The notes under the pieces are model-generated. The model saw nothing but the letters and a program-made list of their open reading frames with translations, had not been told where the DNA came from and ran no database searches. Of a stretch of 37,316 nt of DNA, positions 13,910-24,000 are shown piece after piece. Position 1 is the first letter of the stretch; the number at the start of each line of letters is the position of its first letter. Position numbers and translations under genes: made by a program. The DNA is taken from contig JADGNZ010000057.1 of assembly GCA_017883205.1 (NCBI GenBank), positions 1-37,316 of the forward strand, written 5' to 3'. The stretch comes from Thermoanaerobaculia bacterium. Lineage in GTDB: Bacteria; Acidobacteriota; Thermoanaerobaculia; Gp7-AA8.

Positions 13910-16666
13910 TCACCCGCTCGCGACCGCCAGCAGCTCATCCGAGACACGCTCCGCAAGCTCCGTGATGATGACGCTCGCCGCCGCATGACGCGCATCCAAT
14001 TCGCCGAGGCGCGCGGCGGCGAGATAGCAGTCGAGCACCAGCAGCACATCCTTCCGTGGATTCAGTTGCAAACCTTCCCACATGCGGGAGCGGACGATCG
14101 GCCCGAGCCTTTCCCGCAATTCGGCATCATCGGTCAGCTCGGCCACGTCAACGAGTTCTGTCAGCGACTGGCGCAACACCGGACGCGAAACGAGCGACGA
14201 TGAGCACACAAAGTTACGGACGCGCTGCGGATCCGGCCCCGGCCGGCCGTGCCGCCGCAGCAACTGCCAGGCAGCGATCACGTCGGCTACGAGATTCGCG
14301 GTTCCATGCTCCAAACGCTCGTCGAGCAACGTCTCGATCCGGTCGAGCATCCGCTCGAATGGAAAGGCGTCGCGAAGCTCTGTCTCGTCGATGATGGCCG
14401 CGGCGAAAACTGTCCAGTACATCGAGGCAGGCAGGCGCGGCGCGACTGCGACGGTATCGTTCGAGACGATCTGACGAAGAGTGTGCTCGATGCGATTCCG
14501 CCACCGCTCCAGCACGGCGTGCTCACCCGTCGCGCGCGCGAGCCGCACCAGGGTCAGAAGCGGCTCGAGCGGCCATACCGCCTCCGGCTGCGGCAGGATC
14601 GCATCAGGAAAACGGTGATTGCGAAGCCACAGCGCGAGGGATGCGTGCAGGCGGTGCGCCGCCGCTGGACTTGCGGTACGGGCGGCGGCCAGCAGTCTCT
14701 CGAACAGATGGAGTCGGTTCGTGTCGAGCAGGCGCGCCGATGGACCGCGGTATGCGTCATACCGATCGGGAATGACGAGGATGAGAGCCATCACGCCGAG
14801 CATGCTAAAGAGGGCGACGGTGGTCGCCGGCTGACCGGCCAGCAGGCGCCGGCTTGCCGGCATCAGCAAAGCGCCGCAGAGCACGAACCAGGGGATCGTT
14901 ACGAGCTGCACCGCCGCCGCGGCCGCTGCTGCGCGAGCCAACGTTGTTTTTGAGACATCGACGTAGAAGTTGCGCCAGAACACCCGGAAACCGTAGACGG
15001 GCGCGCCGGTGACAAACAACGCCATTGGAACGATCGCGCGCAGGGCCGGACTTGTACTCCTGGCCATAGCACTGCTGACAGCGCCCACCGCCATCGACAT
15101 GAGCGCCAGTGGCACCCACCCGCCGCTGCGAAACGAACCGGCACCAATCAAACGCGAGGCGATCACGCTTAGGGGAACTTGCACCAGCGCCAGGGTCGCA
15201 AGGAACGGAACGATGACGACCCACGACGAACGCGGCGTTGTTTGCAGCTCACCACCGCCATCGCGGATTCCAAGCAGCGTCGATCCCCAGAAACATAGAC
15301 CTACCGGCAGTGCGAGCACGAGAAGGAGCCCGAGCACCTGAACCGTTGGGATGGATGTGCCACCGAAGTGAGCATGAAAGCGGTTCAGCATGAGCGCCGA
15401 GGTGCCGAACGCAAGATAGAAGACAATGCCGGCGACCACACTCGTTCGGGTGAGCTTGAGCGTCCGCACACTCATGCGTGCCGGATCAATCCGCAGCCCG
15501 CAAAACATCGCCCCCGGCACACTGATCCACAGCGTGATTGCCAGCAGCACCATCGTCGATGCGTCCGGCCGCAGGTACATCCACGGAGTCAACGCGAGCA
15601 TTACGGCCACTACTGCGGACATCGACAAGAAGGCGCATTGCATCCCCGTCAGCGCCGCCCACAGCACCGGCTGCGGCGCGTCGCCGGCGCGATTGGCCAC
15701 TCTCTCCGACCGCTGGTGAATGTCGTCGCCTTCCGGCCAGACAAGACCGATAAGCCGCGAGAGCAATCCGCCGCCGTCACGCGCAGGGGCGTGAACCTTC
15801 AGGTCTGTCATCAGTTTCTCGAGCTCCGTCGGATTCGAGAGGGCTCGCCGGCGTCCACGCCGCTCCAGCAATCGTGCCGCATCGGCAGGAGACAGCGTTT
15901 GCATTGCCCGCCAATCCGCCAGCCGTTCACGCTCCGCAATGAACTGTCGCGCGATCAGGCTCTGCGTAATGAACACCACAATGATTGACGTGGCAACGAC
16001 CAGTGGCCGGACAGACGTTCCACGGTCAAGGAAAAGAGAGAGGGCCGCCGCGGCGGCCCCGGCGAGCCACACGATCTGCGCGACGAGCATGCTCCGCACG
16101 AAACGGAACGTGCGATGATCGCCGTTCAGCACGTGCGCGAGCTCGTGCAGAACGATGAAGCGCGCCAAGCTCGCGGCCAACTCGGCGCCCGCGCTACCCG
16201 CCTGCCGATGCCTCTCGATCCATACCGCGACGTCGCGGCGGACACGCACGACCAGGCGTCCCTCCTGCGCCAGGGCCACACCGATGCCGGGACCATCTCC
16301 GCTGACAACGACTACGTCGAGCGAAGCCATGCCGAGACGCGGCGCGCCGCCCAGGAGCTGCTTCAGATCGTCGACTACCAGCTTCAACGACTGCGGCGCG
16401 GCGTGATCGGAGACACTTACGGCGCTCTGCCGAAGCATCGAGATCAGCGCGATCGCGACCGTTGCCGTGGCAGTGCAAAGAAGAACCAGCGACCCGTCGC
16501 GAATCCCGATAGCAAGTGCCGACGCATTCGCAAGGACGAGCGCCCATGCACCAAGAGCGCTGATCAGTTGAATCGGGACGAGATTCGCCGGCCTTCGCGC
16601 TGGTCGATCAGCGATGATCGTTACGACCAGCGCGAGGAGCGTTACGAATATCACCACCGCATTCAT
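13910..16666 (-). CDS. Large membrane M48-type metallopeptidase
   Basis: A 918-aa polytopic membrane protein. Start ATG 16666 lies 10 bp after the preceding gene; the frame open further upstream overlaps that gene. Three hydrophobic segments (about 2-18, 31-55 and 60-78) precede the protease domain. The zinc motif is HELAH (174-178, in FIVLHELAHVLNGDH), and the third ligand is likely Glu247 in ERERLADWRA, matching the M48 E-x-x-AD pattern (HtpX/Ste24). More transmembrane segments follow (about 195-240 and several between 330 and 650). The last 250 residues are soluble and helical. This is far longer than HtpX (about 290 aa), so the C-terminal half is an added module. It probably cleaves membrane or periplasmic proteins, and sits last in a minus-strand run with a caspase and a CHAT protease. 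Confidence 0.85.
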   Translation of the reverse strand: MNAVVIFVTLLALVVTIIADRPARRPANLVPIQLISALGAWALVLANASALAIGIRDGSLVLLCTATATVAIALISMLRQSAVSVSDHAAPQSLKLVVDDLKQLLGGAPRLGMASLDVVVVSGDGPGIGVALAQEGRLVVRVRRDVAVWIERHRQAGSAGAELAASLARFIVLHELAHVLNGDHRTFRFVRSMLVAQIVWLAGAAAAALSLFLDRGTSVRPLVVATSIIVVFITQSLIARQFIAERERLADWRAMQTLSPADAARLLERRGRRRALSNPTELEKLMTDLKVHAPARDGGGLLSRLIGLVWPEGDDIHQRSERVANRAGDAPQPVLWAALTGMQCAFLSMSAVVAVMLALTPWMYLRPDASTMVLLAITLWISVPGAMFCGLRIDPARMSVRTLKLTRTSVVAGIVFYLAFGTSALMLNRFHAHFGGTSIPTVQVLGLLLVLALPVGLCFWGSTLLGIRDGGGELQTTPRSSWVVIVPFLATLALVQVPLSVIASRLIGAGSFRSGGWVPLALMSMAVGAVSSAMARSTSPALRAIVPMALFVTGAPVYGFRVFWRNFYVDVSKTTLARAAAAAAAVQLVTIPWFVLCGALLMPASRRLLAGQPATTVALFSMLGVMALILVIPDRYDAYRGPSARLLDTNRLHLFERLLAAARTASPAAAHRLHASLALWLRNHRFPDAILPQPEAVWPLEPLLTLVRLARATGEHAVLERWRNRIEHTLRQIVSNDTVAVAPRLPASMYWTVFAAAIIDETELRDAFPFERMLDRIETLLDERLEHGTANLVADVIAAWQLLRRHGRPGPDPQRVRNFVCSSSLVSRPVLRQSLTELVDVAELTDDAELRERLGPIVRSRMWEGLQLNPRKDVLLVLDCYLAAARLGELDARHAAASVIITELAERVSDELLAVASG

Positions 16667-16676
16667 CAAGACGGCC

Positions 16677-17141
16677 TCACGCGCCTTCGCCACCGCTGTC
16701 CGTGCTGCCAACGCGGTACGTTGCCGCGGCGATCGCTTGCACGACGCCCTCCGCCGACACCGGCACTCCCTCTCGCCGGCCGAGCAGTTCCGCGACCCTC
16801 TCGACGGTTTCCCGCAGCCTGGCGTTCTCCACGATGAGGCCGTTGAGCATCGCCAGGAGCTCGGCGTTGTGACGCGATTCACGCTGTGATGAGAGCCATT
16901 CCTGGATGACACGAAGCATGCCCCAGCTCATTACCGTCTTCATATATGGCACGAGCGACTTGAAGAGCTCCAGCAGCACCGAATCGACGGCACCGGTCTC
17001 GAAACCCAGATCCGTCGGCGAGGTTGTCCCGACCAGCGGATCACCGCGATCCGATCGTTCCAGGAGCAGAGGTGCCGCGTACTCCAGTTCCGGAATCAGC
17101 TCTCCGAGTATGGCTGCGGTGATCGTGTCTTCACGGGTCAT
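16677..17141 (-). CDS. Small helical protein upstream of the M48 protease
   Basis: A 154-aa protein starting at ATG 17141. The open frame runs up to 17249, but the upstream part is Arg/Pro-rich and looks non-coding. The SD is weak (GAGGAT about 15 nt upstream). The sequence is mostly helical: an acidic start (EDTITAAILGELIPELEYAA), a middle hydrophobic stretch (LFKSLVPYMKTVMSWGML) and a coiled-coil-like segment near 95-125 (NGLIVENARLRETVERV). There is no signal peptide or recognised family. Only 10 bp separates it from the M48 gene, so it may be a cytoplasmic partner of that protease. Confidence 0.65.
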   Translation of the reverse strand: MTREDTITAAILGELIPELEYAAPLLLERSDRGDPLVGTTSPTDLGFETGAVDSVLLELFKSLVPYMKTVMSWGMLRVIQEWLSSQRESRHNAELLAMLNGLIVENARLRETVERVAELLGRREGVPVSAEGVVQAIAAATYRVGSTDSGGEGA

Positions 17142-17286
17142 ATCGTCGGCCCATTTATCCTCCGCGGAAACGCACGAGTGCGGCCTCCATCGCGGCGCAG
17201 CCAGCCACGACGTGCCCGCAGCAGGCCGCCGTCCGCGAGGAGGTCGCATCAGGCAAAGACACCGATGCGGCGCTTTTGTGGCGCTG

Positions 17287-19500
17287 TCAGCGTTTCCGGG
17301 AACGACGCGGGCGGACCGACTCGATCACGATGCGTTCGATCGACCACGTGGCGGGTGTGAGGATGGGCGCGCCGCGGTTGGTCGAGCTGGTGAGCGCGAC
17401 GAGACGCCCGAGCGCGGTGGTCGTCGCCGGCATCGGACCGCGGACGCCGTCCCACTGCAGGATCCACGGATCGCCGAACGGCTCGTCCGTCGCGAGAAGA
17501 ATGTACGTGTCGACGCCATACGGCGGCGCAATCTCGAACTTTGCGCCGAGCGGGATCACCGGTGGCGCGGCGGCACCGGCGAGCGGAAAATGATTCTCGA
17601 CCGAGCCGCTCACCGGAAAGAGAAGCGTGCTCTGGCCGTAGCTGTCGATCGTGAAGATGTAGACATGGCGGCGGCCGGTCCGCGCGCCAACCGGCGCCGG
17701 GGCGCGGAGCTCGAGCGCGTACGCATCATGGCCTTTCACGCTGCCGCCATCGGCAACGAGTTGCTGATCGCGTTCGCCACGCAACCCGAGGCGGTACGGC
17801 CAGCGCGCCTCGGGCGGCGACTCGAGGAGATTCCAAGCCTCGATCTTGTGAAGCCGCAAGGCCCGGTTGCGGAGCACGGAGGCCAGATCGCCGCCCGCAT
17901 CGCTGATCCAGGTGGTTCGCAGCGGCAGACCGGACGCGCGGCGGTCGCTGCGCACTGCGTTCGGGCGCACCCACGCGTACTCGACGTGATGACGAACGAA
18001 CCGCCCGGCCAGGACGTAGTCGGCATCTTCGGCATTGCCGATCACCTCGATGACGGCGGTGTCCGCGATCTGCACGGCCATCATTCCGGTCGCCGGGAGT
18101 TGGGCGAACAGCGAGGTTCCACGTCGAAGCCGGGTCAGCGCGTTCAGTGCGTCGTCGTCAGACTCGAACGAGCTGGGGTGGCCGCCGGCTTCGAGAAGCT
18201 CCCATCGCGGGCCGGCGCGGCGTAACAGATGCTCCGGCGTGCGGACGGTTGGATCGTTGATCCATTTCAGGCCGTGTTCCGCCGCAACCTTCGCGGCGCG
18301 GCGGGCGAAGACGGCGATGTCTGTGTCACTGCGCGGGATCGCCACGCGCAGCGGACGGGGCGGCGGCGCGGCCCAGCCGGTGAGCTCGAGCAGGTCTCCG
18401 CTGCGGACGTGCGCCGCGGCGGGAACGTGCGCTTCGCAGCGTCCGAGTCCGAGGAGCGCGGTGACGGTGAGGGGCGCTTGCGAATGCTCGCCGGCAACTC
18501 GCAGCTCGCTTCCGATGGTGATGCCGTGCGCCCATCCGCCGGAGATCACGGCCGTGCTGTCGCGAACGCGCTCGATGGCGAGCGTCGTACGGGCAGAGCG
18601 AGTCGTGTCGCTGACGCCGAGGAAGGGCATGCGTCGCTGGGCGGCATTGCCGGCCAGAACCGGATTCTGGAACGGCATCGCCGCGCGCAGCCGCGCCTGC
18701 GCTCGCAGGAACGTCTCCATCGCCGGCTCATCCACTGCCGCGTCCCTCATCGCCCGCATCCACGCCCAGGTGAATGCGCCGTGCATCGTCTTCTGGTCGT
18801 CACGAACCTCGCGTGCCTCTTCGTCGTCGTGCGCGGCGCTGATGACGAGCGCGCCGCGGTTCTCGGGACGGGGGCCGTAGTCACCGGCGTCAGCGATGTC
18901 GCGCAGATCGGGATGAATGCCGCGCGGCCGCGCGAGCGTGAGAAGTCCGCGCGCGGCGGAGCCGCTGTGACAGGCATCGATCATGACGGTGAGGTGCGCG
19001 CCGCGATCGAGAATGGCGTTGAAGATGCGCCGAAGCTCCTTGTCGCGGATGTCCAGCGCGCCGCGGCGCGAATCCGCAGGGATGATCGACTCGTCAAGCT
19101 TGTCGGGCTCGTCGGATCGCGAGTTCTTTACCTGCGATCCGTGGCCCGCGTAGAAGAAGAAGACGATGTCGTCCGGCGTAGCTCTCGCGGCGAGAGCGTT
19201 CGCGGCGGCGAGGATCGCGGTCCGTGTCGCCGCCTGGTCGTTGAGCGTGACGATGTCACGCGCGTCGAAGCCGCGCAGCAGCACGAGGAGCTCGCGCATC
19301 GCGATCGTGTCGTTGACCGCCCCGGAAAGATTCGGCCAGTCGCGGTCTGGCGCAGCAGCGCGGATCATCGTCAGCCGCGACGCGGTGTAGTCGTTGATGC
19401 CGATGAGCAGAGCCGATCGATGCGGCGCGGCTCGCGCCACAGGTTCAACGAGCACCAGTGAAGCAACGATCGCAACGATGCTAGCCAGTCTCACCGGCAC
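17287..19500 (-). CDS. Exported caspase (peptidase C14) with C-terminal DUF4384-like region
   Basis: A 737-aa protein. GTG 19500 is chosen because GAGGAG lies 8 nt upstream; GTG 19494 would give a 4-bp GTGA overlap with the preceding stop. The signal peptide is MPVRLASIVAIVASLVLVEP, cleaved near ARAAP. The caspase core begins at SALLIGINDY (29-38). The catalytic dyad is His120 in YAGHGSQ and Cys177 in MIDACHSG, a textbook C14/metacaspase pattern. The middle (about 300-600) is beta-rich and not recognised. Residues about 609-675 (HVYIFTIDSYGQSTLLFP, then VIPLGAKFEIAPPYG) resemble DUF4384, a domain often found after bacterial caspases. It overlaps the upstream 131-aa gene and probably acts in the periplasm. 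Confidence 0.9.
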   Translation of the reverse strand: MPVRLASIVAIVASLVLVEPVARAAPHRSALLIGINDYTASRLTMIRAAAPDRDWPNLSGAVNDTIAMRELLVLLRGFDARDIVTLNDQAATRTAILAAANALAARATPDDIVFFFYAGHGSQVKNSRSDEPDKLDESIIPADSRRGALDIRDKELRRIFNAILDRGAHLTVMIDACHSGSAARGLLTLARPRGIHPDLRDIADAGDYGPRPENRGALVISAAHDDEEAREVRDDQKTMHGAFTWAWMRAMRDAAVDEPAMETFLRAQARLRAAMPFQNPVLAGNAAQRRMPFLGVSDTTRSARTTLAIERVRDSTAVISGGWAHGITIGSELRVAGEHSQAPLTVTALLGLGRCEAHVPAAAHVRSGDLLELTGWAAPPPRPLRVAIPRSDTDIAVFARRAAKVAAEHGLKWINDPTVRTPEHLLRRAGPRWELLEAGGHPSSFESDDDALNALTRLRRGTSLFAQLPATGMMAVQIADTAVIEVIGNAEDADYVLAGRFVRHHVEYAWVRPNAVRSDRRASGLPLRTTWISDAGGDLASVLRNRALRLHKIEAWNLLESPPEARWPYRLGLRGERDQQLVADGGSVKGHDAYALELRAPAPVGARTGRRHVYIFTIDSYGQSTLLFPVSGSVENHFPLAGAAAPPVIPLGAKFEIAPPYGVDTYILLATDEPFGDPWILQWDGVRGPMPATTTALGRLVALTSSTNRGAPILTPATWSIERIVIESVRPRRSRKR

Positions 19501-19886
19501 GGCTGCAGCTCCTCGGCCTCGCGTTGTGTGAGATTTCCGTACGTTCGGACGCGGCCGATGCGGTCGCGGTAGGCTACGCCGCGGAAAGAGCGCGCGCTGA
19601 ACTGCCGCACGCCGCCGTCGACTACGGCATACGGGCCGGTACCGTAATGAATCGCCTCCACGAGCGAGTCGTTGAGCACCATCGATGTGTCGACGAGGAG
19701 GACGCTGCAGTCTGCGCCGGCGGCGACGCCGCGGATGTTCCATTTCGCCAGCCGCGAGGCCGCGCAACGCCGGGTGAGCAGCGAAGCGGCGGCGATGCGC
19801 TCGTCGCGCGGTGACTGCTGCTGCCGGGGCGCACACACGGTTGCCATCACACACATCGTGAGTCCTACGCTTCTGAAGAGGTCCAT
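19491..19886 (-). CDS. Small exported protein coupled to the caspase
   Basis: A 131-aa protein with ATG at 19886 and a weak GGAAAG SD. The N-terminus (MDLFRSVGLTMCVMATVCA) looks like a short signal sequence; Cys18 is not in an ideal lipobox, so lipidation is uncertain. The mature part has the feel of a compact beta domain (WNIRGVAAGADCSVLLVDT, then GVAYRDRIGRVRTYGNLT) and two further cysteines. No family recognised. Its stop lies inside the start region of the caspase gene, so the two are translationally coupled; a propeptide-like, inhibitory or substrate role is possible. Confidence 0.7.
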   Translation of the reverse strand: MDLFRSVGLTMCVMATVCAPRQQQSPRDERIAAASLLTRRCAASRLAKWNIRGVAAGADCSVLLVDTSMVLNDSLVEAIHYGTGPYAVVDGGVRQFSARSFRGVAYRDRIGRVRTYGNLTQREAEELQPCR

Positions 19887-19916
19887 GCGCTTTCCGCGTC
19901 GTTGTCGATGGAAATG

Positions 19917-19946
19917 AACGGTCCGCCGCGCGAGCGGCGAACCGTT
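19917..19946 (-). terminator. Strong hairpin terminator between CHAT1 module and caspase genes
   Basis: On the minus strand AACGGTTCGCCG and CGGCGGACCGTT form a 12-bp stem (one U-G pair) with a 6-nt loop CTCGCG, followed by a modestly T-rich CATTTCC. It begins 12 bp after the stop of the partner gene at 19958 and ends 31 bp before the next start. It would end or attenuate transcription of the CHAT1-partner unit and partly insulate the caspase genes. Confidence 0.65.
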
Positions 19947-19957
19947 CCAGGAAATGT

Positions 19958-21034
19958 TTATGGCTCGATGTAGCCCGGCGGGCAGAGCACGCGCTCATAC
20001 GCGGCGCGTCCGATGTCCAACCGCAGACCGCTCAGCAGTGGGGACCAGACTGCCGACTGCGGATGCACATCCGACCAGGCGGCCGTCGGGTATGACGGCG
20101 AACCGCTGGCCGCGCCGGCGAACGGCACGAGGCGCGTCTCCTTCGCGGGAGGATCCTGCATCAGGTCGTAGTACGCCTCGAAGTGCTTCCCAACCTGCGG
20201 CGCGTTGTTGTTCGCCGAGGCGGGAGGGACGAACGGCGGGAAATTGAGGACCGCAATCTCCATCGAGTTGTTCGCGTCCGGCGTGAGCGTCATCGACCGG
20301 CCGGCGTCGCCGTTGAACTTGCTCTCGACGATCTCGATGCCGCTGCCTGCAATCTCGACCTCGGCGCCGACCCACGAGGCGATCGCCTGCGTATACGCCG
20401 AGTCGCTGCCGGAGCCGTCGAGCCGCGAGAAGTGAACCGGCGTCACGTTCGAACCGATGCGCGTGACGGTGTAGGTGAAGAGACGGCCGCTGCGCAGATG
20501 GAAGCGTGCGACGACGGTCGACGGTGGAACCGACGCGAGCACCGCGGGATCGAGCGCGCAGCCGGAAGGGCAGACCTTCTTGAGGTCCGCGATCCAACTG
20601 ATGTCTTCGCGCTCGGCAGACGTCGAAGGAATCATCGACGGCTGACCGTCATTGAACGCGCGCGCGGTCGACGTGACCGAGAGCGCCGGCAGGTCGGGAT
20701 CGCTGCTGCTCGCTTTTTGCAGCGAGATGTCCGAACCGGAAAGCATCCACGCGCCTCCTCCGCCGGCCGCAGCTTCGAGCGAGTCCTGCGCCGTCGAGAG
20801 AGACTGATCGGCGTAGACGAACTGTGCGACGCCGCTGTCGCGCGTCGGGCAATCGCCGCTGCAAGAGCCGGCACGCGCGATGAGGAGTGGCTTGTGCTGC
20901 TGGAGTACGCTGCCGTCCGAGAGGTGGTGACTGTGGCCGGCTGCGAGGAGGAGGACCGTCATTTCGTGACCGTCCTGGCTGGGTGTAAAGACCATGAGAC
21001 CGCTGAACAGAATCTTGAGAATGAAGCTAGTCAA
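19958..21034 (-). CDS. CHAT-associated partner protein 1 (FE-x-YYD family), TTG start
   Basis: A 358-aa protein. TTG 21034 is chosen because AAGGAG (21043-21048) is 8 nt upstream, and TTGA overlaps the CHAT1 stop by 4 bp; the open frame continues upstream only as a shadow of CHAT1. The N-terminus (SFILKILFSGLMVFTP) is hydrophobic but is not a typical signal peptide. Most of the protein is beta-rich. It is homologous by eye to the 287-aa protein at 27258-28121: shared blocks are GLMVFTP/GMVTLTP, VVARFHLRSGRLFTY/IAAQFFLESGNVYAD and HFEAYYDLMQDPP/DFELYYDISRGGPP. Both sit directly after a TPR-CHAT gene. Family and function are unknown to me; a CHAT substrate, activator or chaperone is the natural guess. 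Confidence 0.75.
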   Translation of the reverse strand: MTSFILKILFSGLMVFTPSQDGHEMTVLLLAAGHSHHLSDGSVLQQHKPLLIARAGSCSGDCPTRDSGVAQFVYADQSLSTAQDSLEAAAGGGGAWMLSGSDISLQKASSSDPDLPALSVTSTARAFNDGQPSMIPSTSAEREDISWIADLKKVCPSGCALDPAVLASVPPSTVVARFHLRSGRLFTYTVTRIGSNVTPVHFSRLDGSGSDSAYTQAIASWVGAEVEIAGSGIEIVESKFNGDAGRSMTLTPDANNSMEIAVLNFPPFVPPASANNNAPQVGKHFEAYYDLMQDPPAKETRLVPFAGAASGSPSYPTAAWSDVHPQSAVWSPLLSGLRLDIGRAAYERVLCPPGYIEP

Positions 21035-24000
21035 GGTGGTTTCTCCTTCGTGATATCTCCTACCGGCGCAAAGGGCGAAGAGGCGTACCCAATCGCTTGG
21101 AACGGCGCCCAGGTGAGTCCCGAACTGAGGCCCGGATTGTTGCTCCGGAGCAATTCGAGTTGAGCCTGTCGGAGCGCCGCCGCCGCATCGCTGCCCTGTC
21201 GATAGTGACGATGAAAGGACACTAGAAGGCGCGTCGCTGTGGCGTCGTCGATATCCCATAGAGCGCCGACCACCCCCGGAACGCCGGCACCGATGATCGG
21301 CCGAACGAGCGGGGCAATGCCCTCCGCGCCGACCGGCAGCCCTCCGGCACTGCTGCAGGCGCCCAGCACGACCAGGCGGGTCTTATCGGTGTGCAACTCC
21401 CTGATCATCGTCTCAGCATTGAGCACGCCGTGGTCGCCACCCGAGGGAGTGAACAGAAGAAATGATTGTGATGGTGCGCCGCCGTTGACAATGCCATGCG
21501 CAGCGATATGAATGATGGCACTGCCGCCCGCCCGCCGTAGGAACTGCTCAGCCGTTGCAGCACCGCCGGTCAGCACCTCGGAACCGGCATACAACTTGTG
21601 GATTTCGACGGCTTCGCGCTCTGCGTTCGGAAGGGGGTCCAATCCTCGGGCAAGCGTGAATTGCCGGTCGAACGCAGGGTTTCCGATCAGCAGGGCGGAG
21701 GCATCGCCCGAATGCAGCTCGCGGTCGCGAAGGACCGCAAACACGTAGAGCAGCGCACTGCCCGAAATCGTCAGTGTGTGATCTTCGATCAAATACTTCT
21801 TCGTTTCCGGATCGCGTAACGCCCCAAACGGAAGGCCGCGTAATTCACGGTCCGGCACAATGACGATGTTCGCGTCAGCGACGCCTGACGCACGATTCAC
21901 CGATTCGAGAACCTTCTTCAACAGAGAGTCATACGGTGCGTCCAGGCCCGCTTCGAACGCATGCGCGTCCCTTGTTCGAGCCGCGTTCTGCAGGGCGTCC
22001 GTCCAGCGCTTTACGTCGCTGCGGCGAGCCGTCAAAGGTTGGACCATGAAGAGATTGCGGCCAAGTACCCAGGCCACCGTTTGGTCCTCGAAGACCCGAT
22101 ATTCGATGAGGAACGTTCGGGGCGGCAGATGTTCCTGCAGCTTGCGGATCTCGAAGTCGTCGGGATGCGCGGCAAGCTCGAGAAACGCCGCCGGCGCCTT
22201 TGGCAGCTTGCGGACGAGATCGAGCGGCTCAAATGCACGCGCGCGATCGGCATAACGGAATGCTTCGTCGGCCCGGCCTTCGCTGATCAATTGTCGGATC
22301 AGAAGGTCGTAGGTCTCGTCGAAACGGGTGAAATATGCATTCCAGAGGTCGTCGCGCCGTCCTGGCTTCCTGCCGCCCAGCAGCGCATCTTCCTCTTTGT
22401 GCAATTCTTTCAGCGCTGCGAGCCGGTCGGCCTCCGCTTCGGCGGTCCGTCCCAGGCGTCGAAAGGCCTCGGCGCGCTCAGCCAAGAGCGACGCGCGAAA
22501 CGTTACATATTCTCCTTTTGCCGCGACCTCGATCGCATGTGTCAGCGTGGACACTGCCCGGCTCGGGTCGGCGTGCAGTGCCGCTTCCCCCTGGACTTCC
22601 GCAAGGCGCGCCTCCAATGAGCGGCTAACGCTGGCATCGACCGCCGGCGTGTGTGCAGCAATCGCCGCGTCCACATCGCGCTGCGCTGCGTCATAACGCT
22701 GCAGCGTGAGCTCGATTGCGGCACGCTCGCGAAGGGAGATCGCGAGAAAAACAGTCGGTGCCCGGGCGGCGCTATTCACGCAGTCGTTTTGGTACAGCAG
22801 TGCAGCCTCGGGATGGCCGAGGTCGAGCGCGGCGTTGGCAGTAACACCCATGAGAAGAAAGTGCGTCTTCCAGTTGAGCAGCCGAGGTGCGTCTTTCACA
22901 GCCAGAAATGCTTCGCGCCACGCAACATCTTTGAGACCGACTACCGACATGGCGCTGATGGCGCGTGCGTCCGCCGCCTCACGGTCCTCCCAATCGCCGC
23001 ATCGGCCATACGCCGCCATCGCGGCATCGTAAGACGCGAACAATTCGTTGTACCGGCTGAGGAACTGATTCGTGTTGAGCCGGTTCAACTCTACGCGGGC
23101 GACGACCATCGGATACCGGTGCGAGCGGGCCTCCGCCTCGACTGCGTCGAGCTCTTTCAAGGACGGCTCATAGTCGTTCGTCAGCAAGGGGGTTTGTCCG
23201 GCATGACCAATGCGGGCAAGCAGATATTGTGGGCTGCCGGCCTGCCGCAGCAAACGCGCCGCTTCCTCGTAAAGCGGTGCCGCAGTTCCGGGGCCGAGCA
23301 CACGTTCGGCCGCACGAGCTCGTGCGAAAAGGACGTGCCCTCGCTTCAAATCGGCAAGAACCGCCGGGGGCGCATTGACAGCCGCTGCGGCGACGTCGAC
23401 GAAATAACGGTCATTGAAGAACCGCGACAGTGCCTCGGCGAACACCTTGACGCGCGAAGCCTGCTGCAGCGACGGCGAGTCCGCCCATCGTGCGAGCACG
23501 TCCTCCTCGAAGTACTGCTGCGACGTTGCCGGAAACGCCTCAATGAGGCTGACCGTCTTTGGTACGTCGTGCGCATCGATCGCAGCATCGATCTGCGTCC
23601 GAATACGCGCCCACTGGTGCTCGCCGTCTTGCGCCGTCCTCTGTATGAGCGCCAACCGGTGCGCACGCGCCTCGTCCGTCCATTCACCGCGCTCCGTCGC
23701 CGCCGCGCGCTGCCACGCCTCGATCGCATCGCCATTCAAGGACAGCGCCTCGAGGATCAGCGCCAGATTGAATTGCGCGCCTTCCGGCTGCGGCCGCATC
23801 GCCACGGCGCGCTGCGCCTTGTCGAGCGCGCGTAGCAGGTCCGCCGGACTGTCGTTCCGTTGCGCGCGGACGTAGTAAGCGCCGGCCAGATCGCTCATCG
23901 CTGCCGCCTCCGCGCGTGAGAAATTCTCCAGCACTGCGATTGCCGCGTCGGTGCATTGGGGGCGCGAAACCAGCATGCGGTTCGCCTCCTCGCGCGAATC

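Noticed and set aside
16906-19461. Long plus-strand frames (439 and 410 codons) opposite the caspase gene
   Set aside because: The minus strand holds clear caspase motifs; the plus frames are Arg-rich and have no SD or domain.
22651-23835. Plus-strand frame of 394 codons opposite CHAT1
   Set aside because: Antisense to TPR repeats of CHAT1; no domain or start signal.
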